Shown piece by piece: positions 37,206 to 46,410 of a DNA stretch of 64,000 nt. The translations under genes and the position numbers were made by a program. The DNA lies in NCBI GenBank assembly GCA_947494925.1, contig CANLWS010000013.1, positions 158,134-222,133 of the forward strand, given 5' to 3'. Source of the stretch: an uncultured Alteromonadaceae bacterium (GTDB taxonomy: Bacteria; Pseudomonadota; Gammaproteobacteria; Enterobacterales; Alteromonadaceae). A model generated the notes under the pieces. It was not told the origin of the DNA, did not search any database, and was given only the letters and a program-made list of their open reading frames with translations. Every line of letters starts with the position of its first letter. Position 1 is the stretch's first letter.

Positions 37206-37257
37206 CGTACCTATCTTTATTCTGCTATAGACCCGCTTGGCTGATTCTAATTTGGCA

Positions 37258-38700
37258 CTATAGCCGAATATCTCTCATCCCGACTGTCATTCCCTTGGTA
37301 TCGCGCAATGTCATTCGAATCAGGGTATCTGCACCTAATACTGACGACGCAATGGATGCTTGTTGCTCATAGGCGGGTATGCTGGTCAGCTGCCGCCAGT
37401 GTGACTCCTGTTCATTGAGTGCCCAGATTGTCATGGTTTCTGACATGTATTCCAAAGCGACCTCCCAGGTTAACATCACATCATTCTGCTCAGTAGAAGC
37501 ACTGCTTGAACGGATAGCCCCGGGATCAATTCTATGCTGCCGAAATAGCCAGTCCATCAGTAGAGGTTCCGTGGCGGCATTGTCCATTCCCGCCCAATGG
37601 CAGGCAGCTCCGCCACCGAAGCAAGGTTGTGTTAACTCTGTATTGAAATACCTGAATGGTTGCTTGACGGCCTGCAGAGCTGCTGCTCTGTCGCTGCTTA
37701 AGTTCAAGTCGTTAAATACCTGGACGCTGCGGCCCTGCGTCTGCATTTCACTGCGTATTTCCCTTGTTGCTATAATCGGAACATCAATATCGTCGACGTG
37801 TCCGAAACTCCAGATGGAGAGTGTCGAATAGGCTAGGTCTATTGTCTCCGGCAAGGTTGCGCTGACGTTATTGGAGTCAAACCAGCCTGACATTGGCATA
37901 ATGGCTGCGAAACGGCTATTTAAAATAGCCGGTGCAGTCCAGGCTGCCATCCCCCCAACTGAGTGACCCACCAAATATATCCTGTCGGGGTCCACTGGAT
38001 GAGTGTCCAAAACGCTCTGAATAGCTTGATCAAAAATCCTGGTCAATTCATCGTCATACCATTGTCCATTTGCGTCCAAGGTAATCAGTGGCGCTAGCAC
38101 GAACGCAGGGTACTGCTCGCGAATTGGTTCCTGCAGCCAGGTTGTTGCAACAGGTCGACCAATGACTTCGCCAAGATTGTCCACTAAGTGAGGGTTTACC
38201 TGGCCTTCCTGTGCCGCTGCGCCCTCTGCGGTGCCATGCAAAGCTAAAATTAGCGGGTACCTCTCGCCTTGTTTTACGGGCGGAGAATATAAATGGTAGT
38301 TGAGTGTATAGGTGTCGGTTTCCAGTTGCTTGGGAACAAAAAGATTGTCGACGTTTTCCCTGACTACTTGTCGGAATACAAATGCCAATTCACATACTTC
38401 TGGCACGCTTTGAACAACATAACGATTGTAGAGCCATTCACCATTACAACCAGAGGCTTGATCTACCATGTAACCTTTATCGGGGAGTAAATTGATGTCC
38501 AACCTGTCACCGACATTCGTTTTTGCCTGGCTTCGAATTATTTGCCCGGCGCCTGAGATATTGACCGAAAATATTTGTTTTTTATCAATAACAGTTTCTT
38601 TTTTGCTGCTGCCTCCGCCGCACCCAAACAATAGAATCATCAGTGTAAGGGTGGTTCCTATTAGCCAAAGTTGTGGTCTCATCGTGTCCATCACTGTCAT
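37258..38700 (-). CDS. Lipoprotein alpha/beta hydrolase (esterase/depolymerase-like)
   Basis: A 480-residue protein. A lipoprotein signal with lipobox LLFGC is followed by a Gly/Ser linker. Residues about 40-105 form a small beta domain with a VNISGAGQII start and a C-x-G pattern, like the bacterial repeat domains on surface lipoproteins. The catalytic domain has YPLILALHGTAEGAA, the nucleophile in GHSVGGMAAW and a late Asp in HVDDIDV. This fits polyhydroxybutyrate-depolymerase-like or feruloyl-esterase-like lipoproteins. A further C-terminal beta module follows. The substrate is unknown. Confidence 0.82.
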   Translation of the reverse strand: MTVMDTMRPQLWLIGTTLTLMILLFGCGGGSSKKETVIDKKQIFSVNISGAGQIIRSQAKTNVGDRLDINLLPDKGYMVDQASGCNGEWLYNRYVVQSVPEVCELAFVFRQVVRENVDNLFVPKQLETDTYTLNYHLYSPPVKQGERYPLILALHGTAEGAAAQEGQVNPHLVDNLGEVIGRPVATTWLQEPIREQYPAFVLAPLITLDANGQWYDDELTRIFDQAIQSVLDTHPVDPDRIYLVGHSVGGMAAWTAPAILNSRFAAIMPMSGWFDSNNVSATLPETIDLAYSTLSIWSFGHVDDIDVPIIATREIRSEMQTQGRSVQVFNDLNLSSDRAAALQAVKQPFRYFNTELTQPCFGGGAACHWAGMDNAATEPLLMDWLFRQHRIDPGAIRSSSASTEQNDVMLTWEVALEYMSETMTIWALNEQESHWRQLTSIPAYEQQASIASSVLGADTLIRMTLRDTKGMTVGMRDIRL

Positions 38701-38971
38701 TGTTAGATTGAACGAGTCTAATTAGGCGCAGCGTATAAAACTGTGAAGATTTGTTACCTTTTGTAGCCAGGAATTTGAGTGTCCAATGTGTTAGAAATAA
38801 CGACAAGAACAATTAAGCAGGAGGCTTAGTTCTGTGGGTTACCTGGCTGTTTTCAAAACGACTTGGGTGAGTACAAGAGCTAATAGCGGGGGAGAAGTGC
38901 AGTGACTTGCAACAAATCTGCAAGCCACTATTTTTATGGTATTACTTAAGGGGACTCAGCTAGTCGTCAGG

Positions 38972-40999
38972 TTACTTAACTTTCATCCCAGGTTGTGCAC
39001 CTTTATGAGGTTCAAGGATCCACAAATCTTCGCCGCCCGGACCTGCTGCTAAAACCATGCCTTCTGATAAACCAAAACGCATCTTACGAGGTGCCAGATT
39101 AGCTACCATTACAGTCAGTTTTCCTTCCAGGTCTTCTGGTTGGTAAGCGGATTTAATTCCAGCAAATACCTGGCGTGTTTCGCCGCCGAGATCTAACTCA
39201 AGACGCAATAGCTTATCGGCTTTCTCAACATGTTCGGCTTTGGCAATTTTGGCAATTCTCAAATCGATTTTAGCAAAATCGTCGAACTCAATTGTATCCG
39301 CGATTGGGTCTTTAGCCACTGGGCTACTTGGGTCAAGCTTTGGTGTTGCTTGCAAATTCTCTTTTGAATCCTCGATCATGGCATTGACTTTGTCCATGTC
39401 AACGCGCTGCATCAGCGCTTTGAATTTATTGATTTGGTGACCGCTCAGGTGACGCTTGGCAGAATCCCAATCCAACTGGTCGTTGAGGAACAACTCTGCC
39501 TGTTCAGCCAATTTCGGTAGTACAGGTTTGAGGTACACCATCAATATACGGAACAGATTGATACCCAGTGAACAGACATCATGTGTCAACTGCAGCTTGC
39601 CTTCTTCTTTAATGGTTACCCAAGGCGCCTGTGCATCGATAAATTGATTGGCTTTATCCGCCAGTGCCATTATGTCCCTGATAGCACGATTGTACTGGCG
39701 CTTTTCGAAGGATTCCGCGATACCCTCAGAAGCCTCTTGGAATTCGTTCAACAATGCCTGATCCAACACCGTGTCAGACAAGGTTGCGTCAAATCGCTTG
39801 CTGATAAAGCCTGCACAACGACTGGCGATATTCACAACTTTACCCACTAGATCGGAATTCACTTTCTGGGCAAAATCTTCGAAATTCAAATCTATATCAG
39901 TGACACCATCATTTAGTTTCGACGCGTAGTAGTAACGCAGGTATTCCGGGTTAAGGTGTTCCAGATAAGTACGGCCCTTAATAAAAGTACCTTTTGATTT
40001 GGACATTTTGGCGCCGTTAACTGTAACGAATCCGTGCACATTGACTGCAGTAGGCTTGCGCAGGCCAGCCCCTTCCAGAATGGCGGGCCAGAACAAACAA
40101 TGGAAATAGGTAATATCTTTGCCGATGAAGTGATAAAGTTCCGCATCAGAATCCGCGTTCCAATAAGCATCGAAATCCACATCGTTTTTATCGCAGAAAT
40201 TTTTGAAGCTGGCCATGTAACCTACAGGTGCATCTACCCAGACATAGAAGAATTTGCCTGGTGCGTCAGGGATTTCAAACCCAAAATAAGGTGCATCCCG
40301 GCTGATGTCCCACTGCTGTAGCCCTTGTTCGAACCACTCTTTAAGCTTATTGGCAATTTCTTCCTGCAAAGCGCCGCTGACCAACCATTGTTCCAACATC
40401 TTTTCGAATTTAGGGAGATCAAAGAAGAAATGTTCCGAATCTTTTAAAACCGGTGTCGCGCCAGATACAACCGAACGCGGGTTTTTCATCTCGGTAGGAT
40501 CATAAGTAGCACTGCACACGTCGCAACTATCGCCATTTTGATCTTCCGCACCGCAATTAGGACAGGTACCTTGTACGAATCTATCCGGCAGGAACATTTC
40601 TTTTTCAGGATCATACAGCTGGCTTATGGTGCGCTTACTGATATAGCCAGCATTGTTCAGGCGATGATAAATGTCTTCACAAAGCGCTTTATTTTCGTCG
40701 GAGTGCGTGACATGGTAGTTGTCATACTCAACAAAAAATGATTGAAGATCCTGGTGGTGTTCAGCACGGGTTTGCTCAACCATCTGCTCTGGCGTGATGC
40801 CAAGCTCCTGAGCTTTAAGCATGACGGGTGTACCGTGAGCGTCGTCGGCACAAACGCTGTAGCATTGATGGCCACGCATGCGTTGGAATCGTGACCAGAT
40901 ATCTGTTTGAATGTGTTCCAAAAGATGCCCCAGATGGATTGAACCATTAGCATAGGGAAGGGCGCTGGTGACGAGAATTTTACGTGGCGTATTTAGCAT
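38972..40999 (-). CDS. metG: Methionyl-tRNA synthetase
   Basis: A 675-residue class I synthetase. The HIGH-type motif is [12 protein letters not shown]. The zinc knuckle has [17 protein letters not shown], and the KMSKS loop is [12 protein letters not shown]. The C-terminal OB-fold tRNA-binding domain (EMAPII-like) begins [19 protein letters not shown] and makes it the long dimeric form. It charges elongator and initiator tRNA-Met. It is divergent from the Mrp-type ATPase, the classic gammaproteobacterial arrangement. Confidence 0.98.
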   Translation of the reverse strand: MLNTPRKILVTSALPYANGSIHLGHLLEHIQTDIWSRFQRMRGHQCYSVCADDAHGTPVMLKAQELGITPEQMVEQTRAEHHQDLQSFFVEYDNYHVTHSDENKALCEDIYHRLNNAGYISKRTISQLYDPEKEMFLPDRFVQGTCPNCGAEDQNGDSCDVCSATYDPTEMKNPRSVVSGATPVLKDSEHFFFDLPKFEKMLEQWLVSGALQEEIANKLKEWFEQGLQQWDISRDAPYFGFEIPDAPGKFFYVWVDAPVGYMASFKNFCDKNDVDFDAYWNADSDAELYHFIGKDITYFHCLFWPAILEGAGLRKPTAVNVHGFVTVNGAKMSKSKGTFIKGRTYLEHLNPEYLRYYYASKLNDGVTDIDLNFEDFAQKVNSDLVGKVVNIASRCAGFISKRFDATLSDTVLDQALLNEFQEASEGIAESFEKRQYNRAIRDIMALADKANQFIDAQAPWVTIKEEGKLQLTHDVCSLGINLFRILMVYLKPVLPKLAEQAELFLNDQLDWDSAKRHLSGHQINKFKALMQRVDMDKVNAMIEDSKENLQATPKLDPSSPVAKDPIADTIEFDDFAKIDLRIAKIAKAEHVEKADKLLRLELDLGGETRQVFAGIKSAYQPEDLEGKLTVMVANLAPRKMRFGLSEGMVLAAGPGGEDLWILEPHKGAQPGMKVK

Positions 41000-41103
41000 T
41001 TGTGTCTGTTTGTCTTGAATAGTTTAAAAAAGGACGCAAATGGTATCTAAATTGGGGTCAGTTTGCATTATCTAATGCGACAAAACTAACAGGAAATGTA
41101 ATT

Positions 41104-42168
41104 GTGTTTTTTAAGTCGAATAATGACGATGAGATTTATATAACGTGTTGCGAAGTCATTTCGGCATTTTTTGGGCTTACGCATGATGATGTTTCAAAAT
41201 GGTGCAAAGTCAATAAAGGCAAAGTGAATGTCAGTCTGCCGTTTGCTGCGACAAGCCAACATACAGCGCTAAAGGATGACTTGAGCGCTGCCGGTGTTGA
41301 TGTAGCAAAAACTGTATTTGAGACAGACATTGTTGCTAAATCCGCGAAAGTGGCACGTTTGCCAAAAGTGAAAAATATTATCGCGGTGGCGTCTGGCAAA
41401 GGTGGTGTAGGGAAATCCACCACCAGTATCAACCTGGCTTTTGCTTTGCTTCAGGAAGGTGCCAGGGTTGGGGTGTTAGATGCCGATATTTATGGGCCCT
41501 CTATTCCTATCATGCTGGGCAACCCTGAACAGCATCCAACCAGTGAAGATCAAAAACACATGTTTCCACTTGAAAGCCATGGTCTTGTGGCAAACTCAAT
41601 TGGTTATCTGGTACCTGCGGACAATGCCACCATCTGGCGTGGGCCCATGGCAAGCAGGGCGCTGCAGCAGTTGGTGTCTGAGACTTTGTGGCCCGAACTT
41701 GACTACCTCATCATCGACATGCCTCCCGGTACGGGAGATATTCAACTCACGCTAGCGCAGCAGGTGCCGGTTACCGCAGCTGTGGTGGTAACTACCCCAC
41801 AGGATCTTGCCTTGGCTGATGCGATTAAGGGCATTGCGATGTTTAACAAGGTGGACATTCCTGTCCTTGGATTGGTTGAAAATATGAGTTATCACCAATG
41901 TGAAAACTGTGGTCACAAAGAACATATTTTTGCTTCAGGCGGGGGACAGAAACTGGCTGAAAAATATGCTACAAACCTGTTGGGTCAATTGCCTCTTGAT
42001 ATCCATATCCGAGAACATGCAGACGGCGGAACTCCCTTGTTGACTAACAATCCCGATAGCCCGCTGTCCGAGGCCTATCGCGCAACTGCACGGAAGATAT
42101 CCATGAATCTGGCATTAAATGCCGATATTCAACCCGACAGCAGTATTCCGATAATGGTCAATACTTAA
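41104..42168 (+). CDS. apbC: Mrp/ApbC-type iron-sulfur cluster carrier ATPase
   Basis: A 354-residue P-loop ATPase. The deviant Walker A is ASGKGGVGKSTTSINLA, followed by GVLDADIYGPSIPIMLG, the WRGPMASRALQQL block and IDMPPGTGDIQL. The carrier motif CENCG (CxxC) near residue 264 binds the cluster at the dimer interface. It hands iron-sulfur clusters to apoproteins. GTG at 41104 is used as the start. The N-terminal region (DUF59-like) is short and divergent. It is divergent from metG. Confidence 0.95.
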   Translation: MFFKSNNDDEIYITCCEVISAFFGLTHDDVSKWCKVNKGKVNVSLPFAATSQHTALKDDLSAAGVDVAKTVFETDIVAKSAKVARLPKVKNIIAVASGKGGVGKSTTSINLAFALLQEGARVGVLDADIYGPSIPIMLGNPEQHPTSEDQKHMFPLESHGLVANSIGYLVPADNATIWRGPMASRALQQLVSETLWPELDYLIIDMPPGTGDIQLTLAQQVPVTAAVVVTTPQDLALADAIKGIAMFNKVDIPVLGLVENMSYHQCENCGHKEHIFASGGGQKLAEKYATNLLGQLPLDIHIREHADGGTPLLTNNPDSPLSEAYRATARKISMNLALNADIQPDSSIPIMVNT

Positions 42169-42288
42169 CTCCATTTGCGTCATTTGGCATTCACTGGATA
42201 GGTTATGCTGGATAAGTCTTGAACATCGGGGCGGGGGGCACCATAATTGGCGCCAATTCTGACAACAACAATAATAGAGCGCTCACTC

Positions 42289-42888
42289 ATGCGGTTATGT
42301 GACAAAGACATCTATCGTTACATCCAAGAAGGTAAAATTGGTATTACTCCTGAACCTGAATATGCTGAAATCAGCGGTGTGACAGTGGATATCAGGTTAG
42401 GCAATAAATTCAGGGTATTTGAAGATCATGCGGCTCCGTTTATAGACCTGAGTGGACCCAAAGCGCAGGTTCAGGAAGCCATGAATTCGGTGATGAGTGA
42501 CGAAATCATAATGGCTGATGATCAGTCTTTTTTCCTGCATCCGGGCGAATTGGCATTAGCGGTAACCCATGAATCCGTGACATTGCCAGCAGATATAGTG
42601 GGCTGGTTGGATGGACGTTCATCCTTGGCTAGACTTGGATTGATGGTGCATGTAACAGCGCATCGAATCGACCCGGGCTGGTCTGGCAATATTGTGCTGG
42701 AATTTTTTAACAGCGGAAAATTGCCTCTTGCGCTTAAGCCAAAAATGAAAATCGGTGCGCTAAGTTTCGAAGTGTTGTCCAGCCCCGCAGAAAAACCTTA
42801 TAGTTCTCGCGCTGATGCCAAGTATCGCGGCCAGGATGGCGCCATAGCTAGCCGAATAAGTGCTGATGACAAATCTTTGGACAAGTGA
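42289..42888 (+). CDS. dcd: dCTP deaminase
   Basis: A 199-residue trimeric enzyme that converts dCTP to dUTP for thymidylate synthesis. Typical blocks are MRLCDKDI at the start, [36 protein letters not shown] with the catalytic and nucleotide contacts, and [16 protein letters not shown] at 42289 gives the standard N-terminus; an upstream TTG (42247) would add 14 unconserved residues. It follows apbC in the conserved order. Confidence 0.97.
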   Translation: MRLCDKDIYRYIQEGKIGITPEPEYAEISGVTVDIRLGNKFRVFEDHAAPFIDLSGPKAQVQEAMNSVMSDEIIMADDQSFFLHPGELALAVTHESVTLPADIVGWLDGRSSLARLGLMVHVTAHRIDPGWSGNIVLEFFNSGKLPLALKPKMKIGALSFEVLSSPAEKPYSSRADAKYRGQDGAIASRISADDKSLDK

Positions 42889-42933
42889 ACTTAAAATAGC
42901 GAACTGTTCTACAATTTGCTGACTCCAAAGGCC

Positions 42934-43143
42934 TTACTCCGGATTGTCTTCGGGCACTAACACGAGGAAAAACAGGACAAGTGTCAATAAGCCAGCAAAA
43001 GGTGTAAAAAATATCAGGTAATCAGGCCAAAAGTGTTGAATCAACCCGATTGGGATCAAGGCACCGAACAAAAAGCAGGTTAAAAAACGTAAAGCCAGGC
43101 TAAGGGTCAGTTTTTCAATTTTTAAATATTTCATCTGAGCCAT
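42934..43143 (-). CDS. Small two-helix membrane protein, possible immunity protein
   Basis: A protein of about 69 residues if the ATG at 43143 is used; an in-frame TTG at 43158 and a later ATG at 43134 are alternatives. It has two hydrophobic helices (FLTCFLFGALIPIGLI and IFFTPFAGLLTLVLFFLVLV) with short polar ends. It lies on the same strand as the double-glycine precursor, 67 bases downstream of its stop codon. That size, topology and position match bacteriocin immunity proteins, but no sequence similarity to a known one was recognised. Confidence 0.6.
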   Translation of the reverse strand: MAQMKYLKIEKLTLSLALRFLTCFLFGALIPIGLIQHFWPDYLIFFTPFAGLLTLVLFFLVLVPEDNPE

Positions 43144-43210
43144 AATATCGTAATTCAATTATTCAAATACGCAGAGTCATGTTTTCACATGGCTCCGCAT
43201 GTCATTATTC

Positions 43211-43528
43211 CTAGTCAGAGGTGGCCAGGTAATACCCAACACCGACAGCAGCACCAACTAAAAATCCAGCTGCGCCTCCCACTACCAAGCCTCTTAGGCC
43301 GTTTCCTACAATAGCTCCGACGGCCCCACCAGAAACAGTCGAAGCCCAGGTAGATGCTATACCAAATGCAACCGAAGCCCCCCCTCCGCTAGATTGATTC
43401 AGGCTGTTGTTCGAACTGCTCGCATTGCTGGCACCATTGCCTTTTAGGTGGGAGCCGCCAGCGACTAAATCAATTTCATTCAAAGACAATTCTCTAAACC
43501 CACCTTGCTCCATTGTTAAACACGTCAT
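43211..43528 (-). CDS. Microcin/bacteriocin-like precursor with double-glycine leader
   Basis: A 105-residue peptide. The start has AGAAGGAA eight bases upstream. Residues 1-25 are a class II leader ending ELSLNEIDLVAGG, the signature cut by C39 peptidase ABC exporters. The predicted 80-residue mature peptide has a Gly/Ser/Asn-rich head and a hydrophobic tail with repeated GxxxG spacing (GGAVGAIVGNGLRGLVVGG), suited to helix packing in membranes. It has no cysteines after the leader. No exporter or C39 peptidase gene is in the window, so export would need one elsewhere. Confidence 0.75.
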   Translation of the reverse strand: MTCLTMEQGGFRELSLNEIDLVAGGSHLKGNGASNASSSNNSLNQSSGGGASVAFGIASTWASTVSGGAVGAIVGNGLRGLVVGGAAGFLVGAAVGVGYYLATSD

Positions 43529-43768
43529 ATTTAGATTCCTTCTATTAAACGTTTATTTCATGACAACTGACACATGCAGGCATTGCTAAAACCCGAGATA
43601 TCAGTCTAAACAGTATTAACCATTTTTCACCAAATTAAACTGACTCAAAGTACAGGTTTGCAGACATTTTACTATTTTCGTTCGAACAACAGCTAAATGC
43701 GCCACTTTTTGACCTGAAGGCGTGACAGGAGTAGGGTAGTCAGCACCTGGCCAGCATTGGAGTAGAAT

Positions 43769-44506
43769 TTGCGGCTTCTGCACCTCCTCAGTCTGATAAA
43801 TTGTTTTTTTTGTTTTAGCTTGATGGCTGACACTGTCAAGGTCTACACCGTTGATTACCCTCCGTTCCAGATTTTTAATGAACATAAGGGACGTACTGGA
43901 TTCAGTATTGAGTTGCTGGAAACAGCAGCCAGGTTAGCTGATATCAAAGTACAGTATGTAGATTTGCCTTGGGCTCGTGCGCAAAGAGTCGTTGAGAATG
44001 AACCTGGTAGCGTTATTTTAACCTTGGCAAAAACCTCCGAGCGTCTGAAGCGATACACCTGGGTTGCCACTATTTACCAGGTTAAAGATGGGCTGTATTC
44101 CCTGGCTAACAGAAACGATATTGCCATCGATTCAATCGATGATGTTTATCAATACTCTGTCGCATTGCCTGTTGGCGATGTTTCACTGCAGAAACTGAGC
44201 ATATCGCCAGACCATAATGATTTACTTTTTATGGTTAATAGCCAAGAAGATGCGATCAATATGCTGGTCAAGGGAAGAGCGGATCTTAATCATAACAATG
44301 ATATTGGCTTTTTTACTGCAACAGACAGGCTGGGATTGCCCAGAAAAATGTTCAGAGTCGCCTATGTCACTAATCAATCAGATATGGGGATCGCCACCAG
44401 TAAAACTACCGATCCTGAATTAGTCAAAAAGTTTCAAGTATCGATAAATGAAATGCGCCGAAATGGTCAGTATGACAGTTTGAGACAAAAGTGGTTTAGT
44501 CACTAA
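43769..44506 (+). CDS. Periplasmic solute-binding protein, family 3 type
   Basis: A 245-residue protein. The TTG at 43769 follows GGAGTAGAA and gives a signal peptide (LLHLLSLINCFFCFSLMA). The mature protein has the amino-acid-binding fold: VDYPPFQIFNEHKGRTGFSIELLETAARL and AITLAKTSER-like stretches, ending near QYDSLRQKWF. In such stand-alone copies it may act as a sensor input or an orphan receptor rather than part of a transporter; no permease gene is adjacent. The ligand is unknown. Confidence 0.85.
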   Translation: MRLLHLLSLINCFFCFSLMADTVKVYTVDYPPFQIFNEHKGRTGFSIELLETAARLADIKVQYVDLPWARAQRVVENEPGSVILTLAKTSERLKRYTWVATIYQVKDGLYSLANRNDIAIDSIDDVYQYSVALPVGDVSLQKLSISPDHNDLLFMVNSQEDAINMLVKGRADLNHNNDIGFFTATDRLGLPRKMFRVAYVTNQSDMGIATSKTTDPELVKKFQVSINEMRRNGQYDSLRQKWFSH

Positions 44507-44515
44507 ATGGCAGGA

Positions 44516-45397
44516 TTACCCTGCTCTTAGTTTTCCCGGAGTAACGCCCATGACCCGCTTAAACGCCTTGGAAAATGAAGATTCATTGTCATACCCTGCT
44601 TCCAGCGCAGCATCCAGCGTTGAGACTTTCTCGTCAGCCAATCTGCGATAGGCTAAGGATAAACGCCATTGTGTGACATATTCCATTGGACTTAAGCCAA
44701 CGACTTCTTTGAACAAATCTGCAAAACCTGCCCGTGAACTAAACGCTAGCCCAGCAAGTGCATCCACTGTCCACTTTTCACCAGGCTTTTCGTGAATGGC
44801 CTTGAGTACCGGACTTAATTTAGGGTGAATTGAAGCAGCCAGCACCCCTTGACTTGTTGGTAAATGATCGCGCATGAGAATGGCCAGAATAGTTTCTGAC
44901 ATTTTGGCCATAATCAATTCTGAACCTTTGCCAGGCGTCACAGATTCGTTTAGCAACGCGTTGAGGAGCAGCATCAAACCGGAAGGGGAGGTAGGATCAT
45001 GTCTGACAATGACATAGTCTGGCAAGTGTTCAGTCAAGCTGGCCATCAAGGGATGCTGATGCTCGAAGTATCCACATACCAGACCTGTTCCATCTGCTCT
45101 TAATCCAATAGAAAAACTTTCTGAGTGAGTCTGGTTAACCGGTGTTTCGAATGCATCGTCACTGGTAATGCAATGGCCTAAGTCTCTCGGAAAAAGCACG
45201 ATATCACCTTGCTCCAGAGTCTCAGTGATGTTTTGCTCTGTGTTGACTGTTAAAAAACAACGTCCATGGCTAACAACATGAAAGCTCATATAGGACGATC
45301 CAGATGTATCTACTGCCCACCGACCACAATATTGGCCATTGTGGATCACGTTTGCACTAACTCTAAAGGTAGAAAATAACTGATTTAACACTTCCAT
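44516..45397 (-). CDS. AraC-family regulator with cupin sensor domain
   Basis: A 293-residue cytoplasmic protein. Residues 1-170 form a cupin-type (AraC cupin_6) domain (YMSFHVVSHGRCFLTVN, GDIVLFPRDLGHCI). The C-terminal 100 residues are the AraC DNA-binding domain (WTVDALAGLAFSSRAGFADLF, then LEAGYDNESSFSKAFKRVMG and TPGKLR). It ends nine bases from the convergent solute-binding gene and is divergent from the YHS gene at 45505, which may be its target. Confidence 0.9.
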   Translation of the reverse strand: MEVLNQLFSTFRVSANVIHNGQYCGRWAVDTSGSSYMSFHVVSHGRCFLTVNTEQNITETLEQGDIVLFPRDLGHCITSDDAFETPVNQTHSESFSIGLRADGTGLVCGYFEHQHPLMASLTEHLPDYVIVRHDPTSPSGLMLLLNALLNESVTPGKGSELIMAKMSETILAILMRDHLPTSQGVLAASIHPKLSPVLKAIHEKPGEKWTVDALAGLAFSSRAGFADLFKEVVGLSPMEYVTQWRLSLAYRRLADEKVSTLDAALEAGYDNESSFSKAFKRVMGVTPGKLRAG

Positions 45398-45504
45398 AGA
45401 CGATTGGACATAACCTCTGTTTTGTCGGACATAGTTAAGATACCAGATAGACCTTACTATTGACCTCGTTCTAACAAATTAAATTTTTAACCGAGGAAAT
45501 AGTT

Positions 45505-45972
45505 ATGAGAAAGTTATTCAATCTTAAAACCCTGCTAGCGATATTTTCTATCAGTTTGTCTTCATTTGTATTTGCAGGCGTAGACACAGAGACAGATGCA
45601 AATGGCGTTATCCTGGCTGGACATGATGCTGTAGCATATTTCACACAGAATAAAGCGGTTGAAGGTAGCGCAGAGTATACAGCGGTTCATAATGGTGCGA
45701 TTTACCGTTTCAGCTCAGCGAAAAACAGAGACACCTTTACTAAAAATCCAGAGAAATATGAACCAATGTACGGTGGTTTTTGTGCTTACGGTGCCACCTT
45801 TGGTAAGAAATTTGAAATCGACGGCAAAGCATTTGAAGTTGTAGACGGTAAGCTGTATGTCAACAAAAACCTGCAAGTGTATGAAGCGTGGAGAAAAGAC
45901 GTGCCTAAGCATATCGGTGAAGCTGATGAGCAATGGCCAGAAATCAAACTAACTGCTGCAAGTGATCTGTAA
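45505..45972 (+). CDS. Exported YHS-domain protein
   Basis: A 155-residue protein with a signal peptide (LKTLLAIFSISLSSFVFA). The mature part is one YHS-type module: GHDAVAYF, YRFSSAKNRDTFTKNPEKYEP and MYGGFCAYGATFG. YHS domains are often metal-binding or found in copper/heavy-metal proteins; the lone cysteine is in GGFCAYG. Exact role unknown. It is divergent from the cupin-AraC regulator. A terminator lies about 110 bases downstream. Confidence 0.85.
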   Translation: MRKLFNLKTLLAIFSISLSSFVFAGVDTETDANGVILAGHDAVAYFTQNKAVEGSAEYTAVHNGAIYRFSSAKNRDTFTKNPEKYEPMYGGFCAYGATFGKKFEIDGKAFEVVDGKLYVNKNLQVYEAWRKDVPKHIGEADEQWPEIKLTAASDL

Positions 45973-46082
45973 AACACATTTAAAGTAACCTGAGATTAGT
46001 CATAAAACTGCAACTAACCTCGATTATTCTTCACGGGACTTCAATTGTGAGTCTCCCGTTTATTGTTTTACAGCTAGATTTG

Positions 46083-46107
46083 AGCCCCTTTATAAGGGGC
46101 TTTTTTT
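46083..46107 (+). terminator. Rho-independent terminator
   Basis: AGCCCCTT-TAT-AAGGGGCT forms an eight-base stem with a three-base loop, followed by seven T residues. It is downstream of the YHS gene and upstream of tRNA-Pro. Confidence 0.9.
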
Positions 46108-46291
46108 GCATATAGCCTTTGAGAAAACGGGCTCGGCCTAGCCAGTAAAAAATGCACACAAAGTGCAGGCAAATACTCGGGGGTGAAAACGAATATGTAA
46201 GCAAAAAATGCCCAAGATATAACCAATTAAACAACGAAGGTGTATTTCTCATTGCAAAGCGGCCGAAAATAAGTAAACTGCGCAGCTCGGT

Positions 46292-46368
46292 CGGTGTGTA
46301 GCGCAGCTTGGTAGCGCACTGTCATGGGGTGTCAGGGGTCGGAGGTTCAAATCCTCTCACACCGACCA
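46292..46368 (+). tRNA. proL: tRNA-Pro (anticodon GGG)
   Basis: 77 bases including an encoded CCA. Acceptor CGGTGTG pairs with CACACCG; the D-arm has GCGC...GCGC, the anticodon loop reads ATGGGGT (anticodon GGG), and the T-arm contains GGTTCAAATCC. The anticodon stem has one T-T mismatch, as in E. coli proL. The integrase gene begins its 3' end 43 bases downstream, so this tRNA is the probable insertion site of the island. Confidence 0.96.
46344..46368 (+). other. Probable attachment site (3' end of tRNA-Pro)
   Basis: Tyrosine integrases of tRNA-targeting islands usually recombine at the T-arm and 3' end of the tRNA. Here the integrase gene abuts this end. No second copy of this segment was found before base 64000, so the far attachment site must lie outside the window or is degenerate. 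Its exact core is unknown. Confidence 0.5.
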
Positions 46369-46410
46369 ATTATCTTCCTGATATCCTTAGAAAAATCCAT
46401 TTCTTCACTC

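Noticed and set aside
43616..43885. A minus-strand open frame overlapping the solute-binding gene start
   Set aside because: It is antisense to a well-supported gene with a signal peptide and has no recognisable features.
46031..46252. A minus-strand open frame between the YHS gene and tRNA-Pro
   Set aside because: It overlaps the intrinsic terminator, and its product shows no motif.
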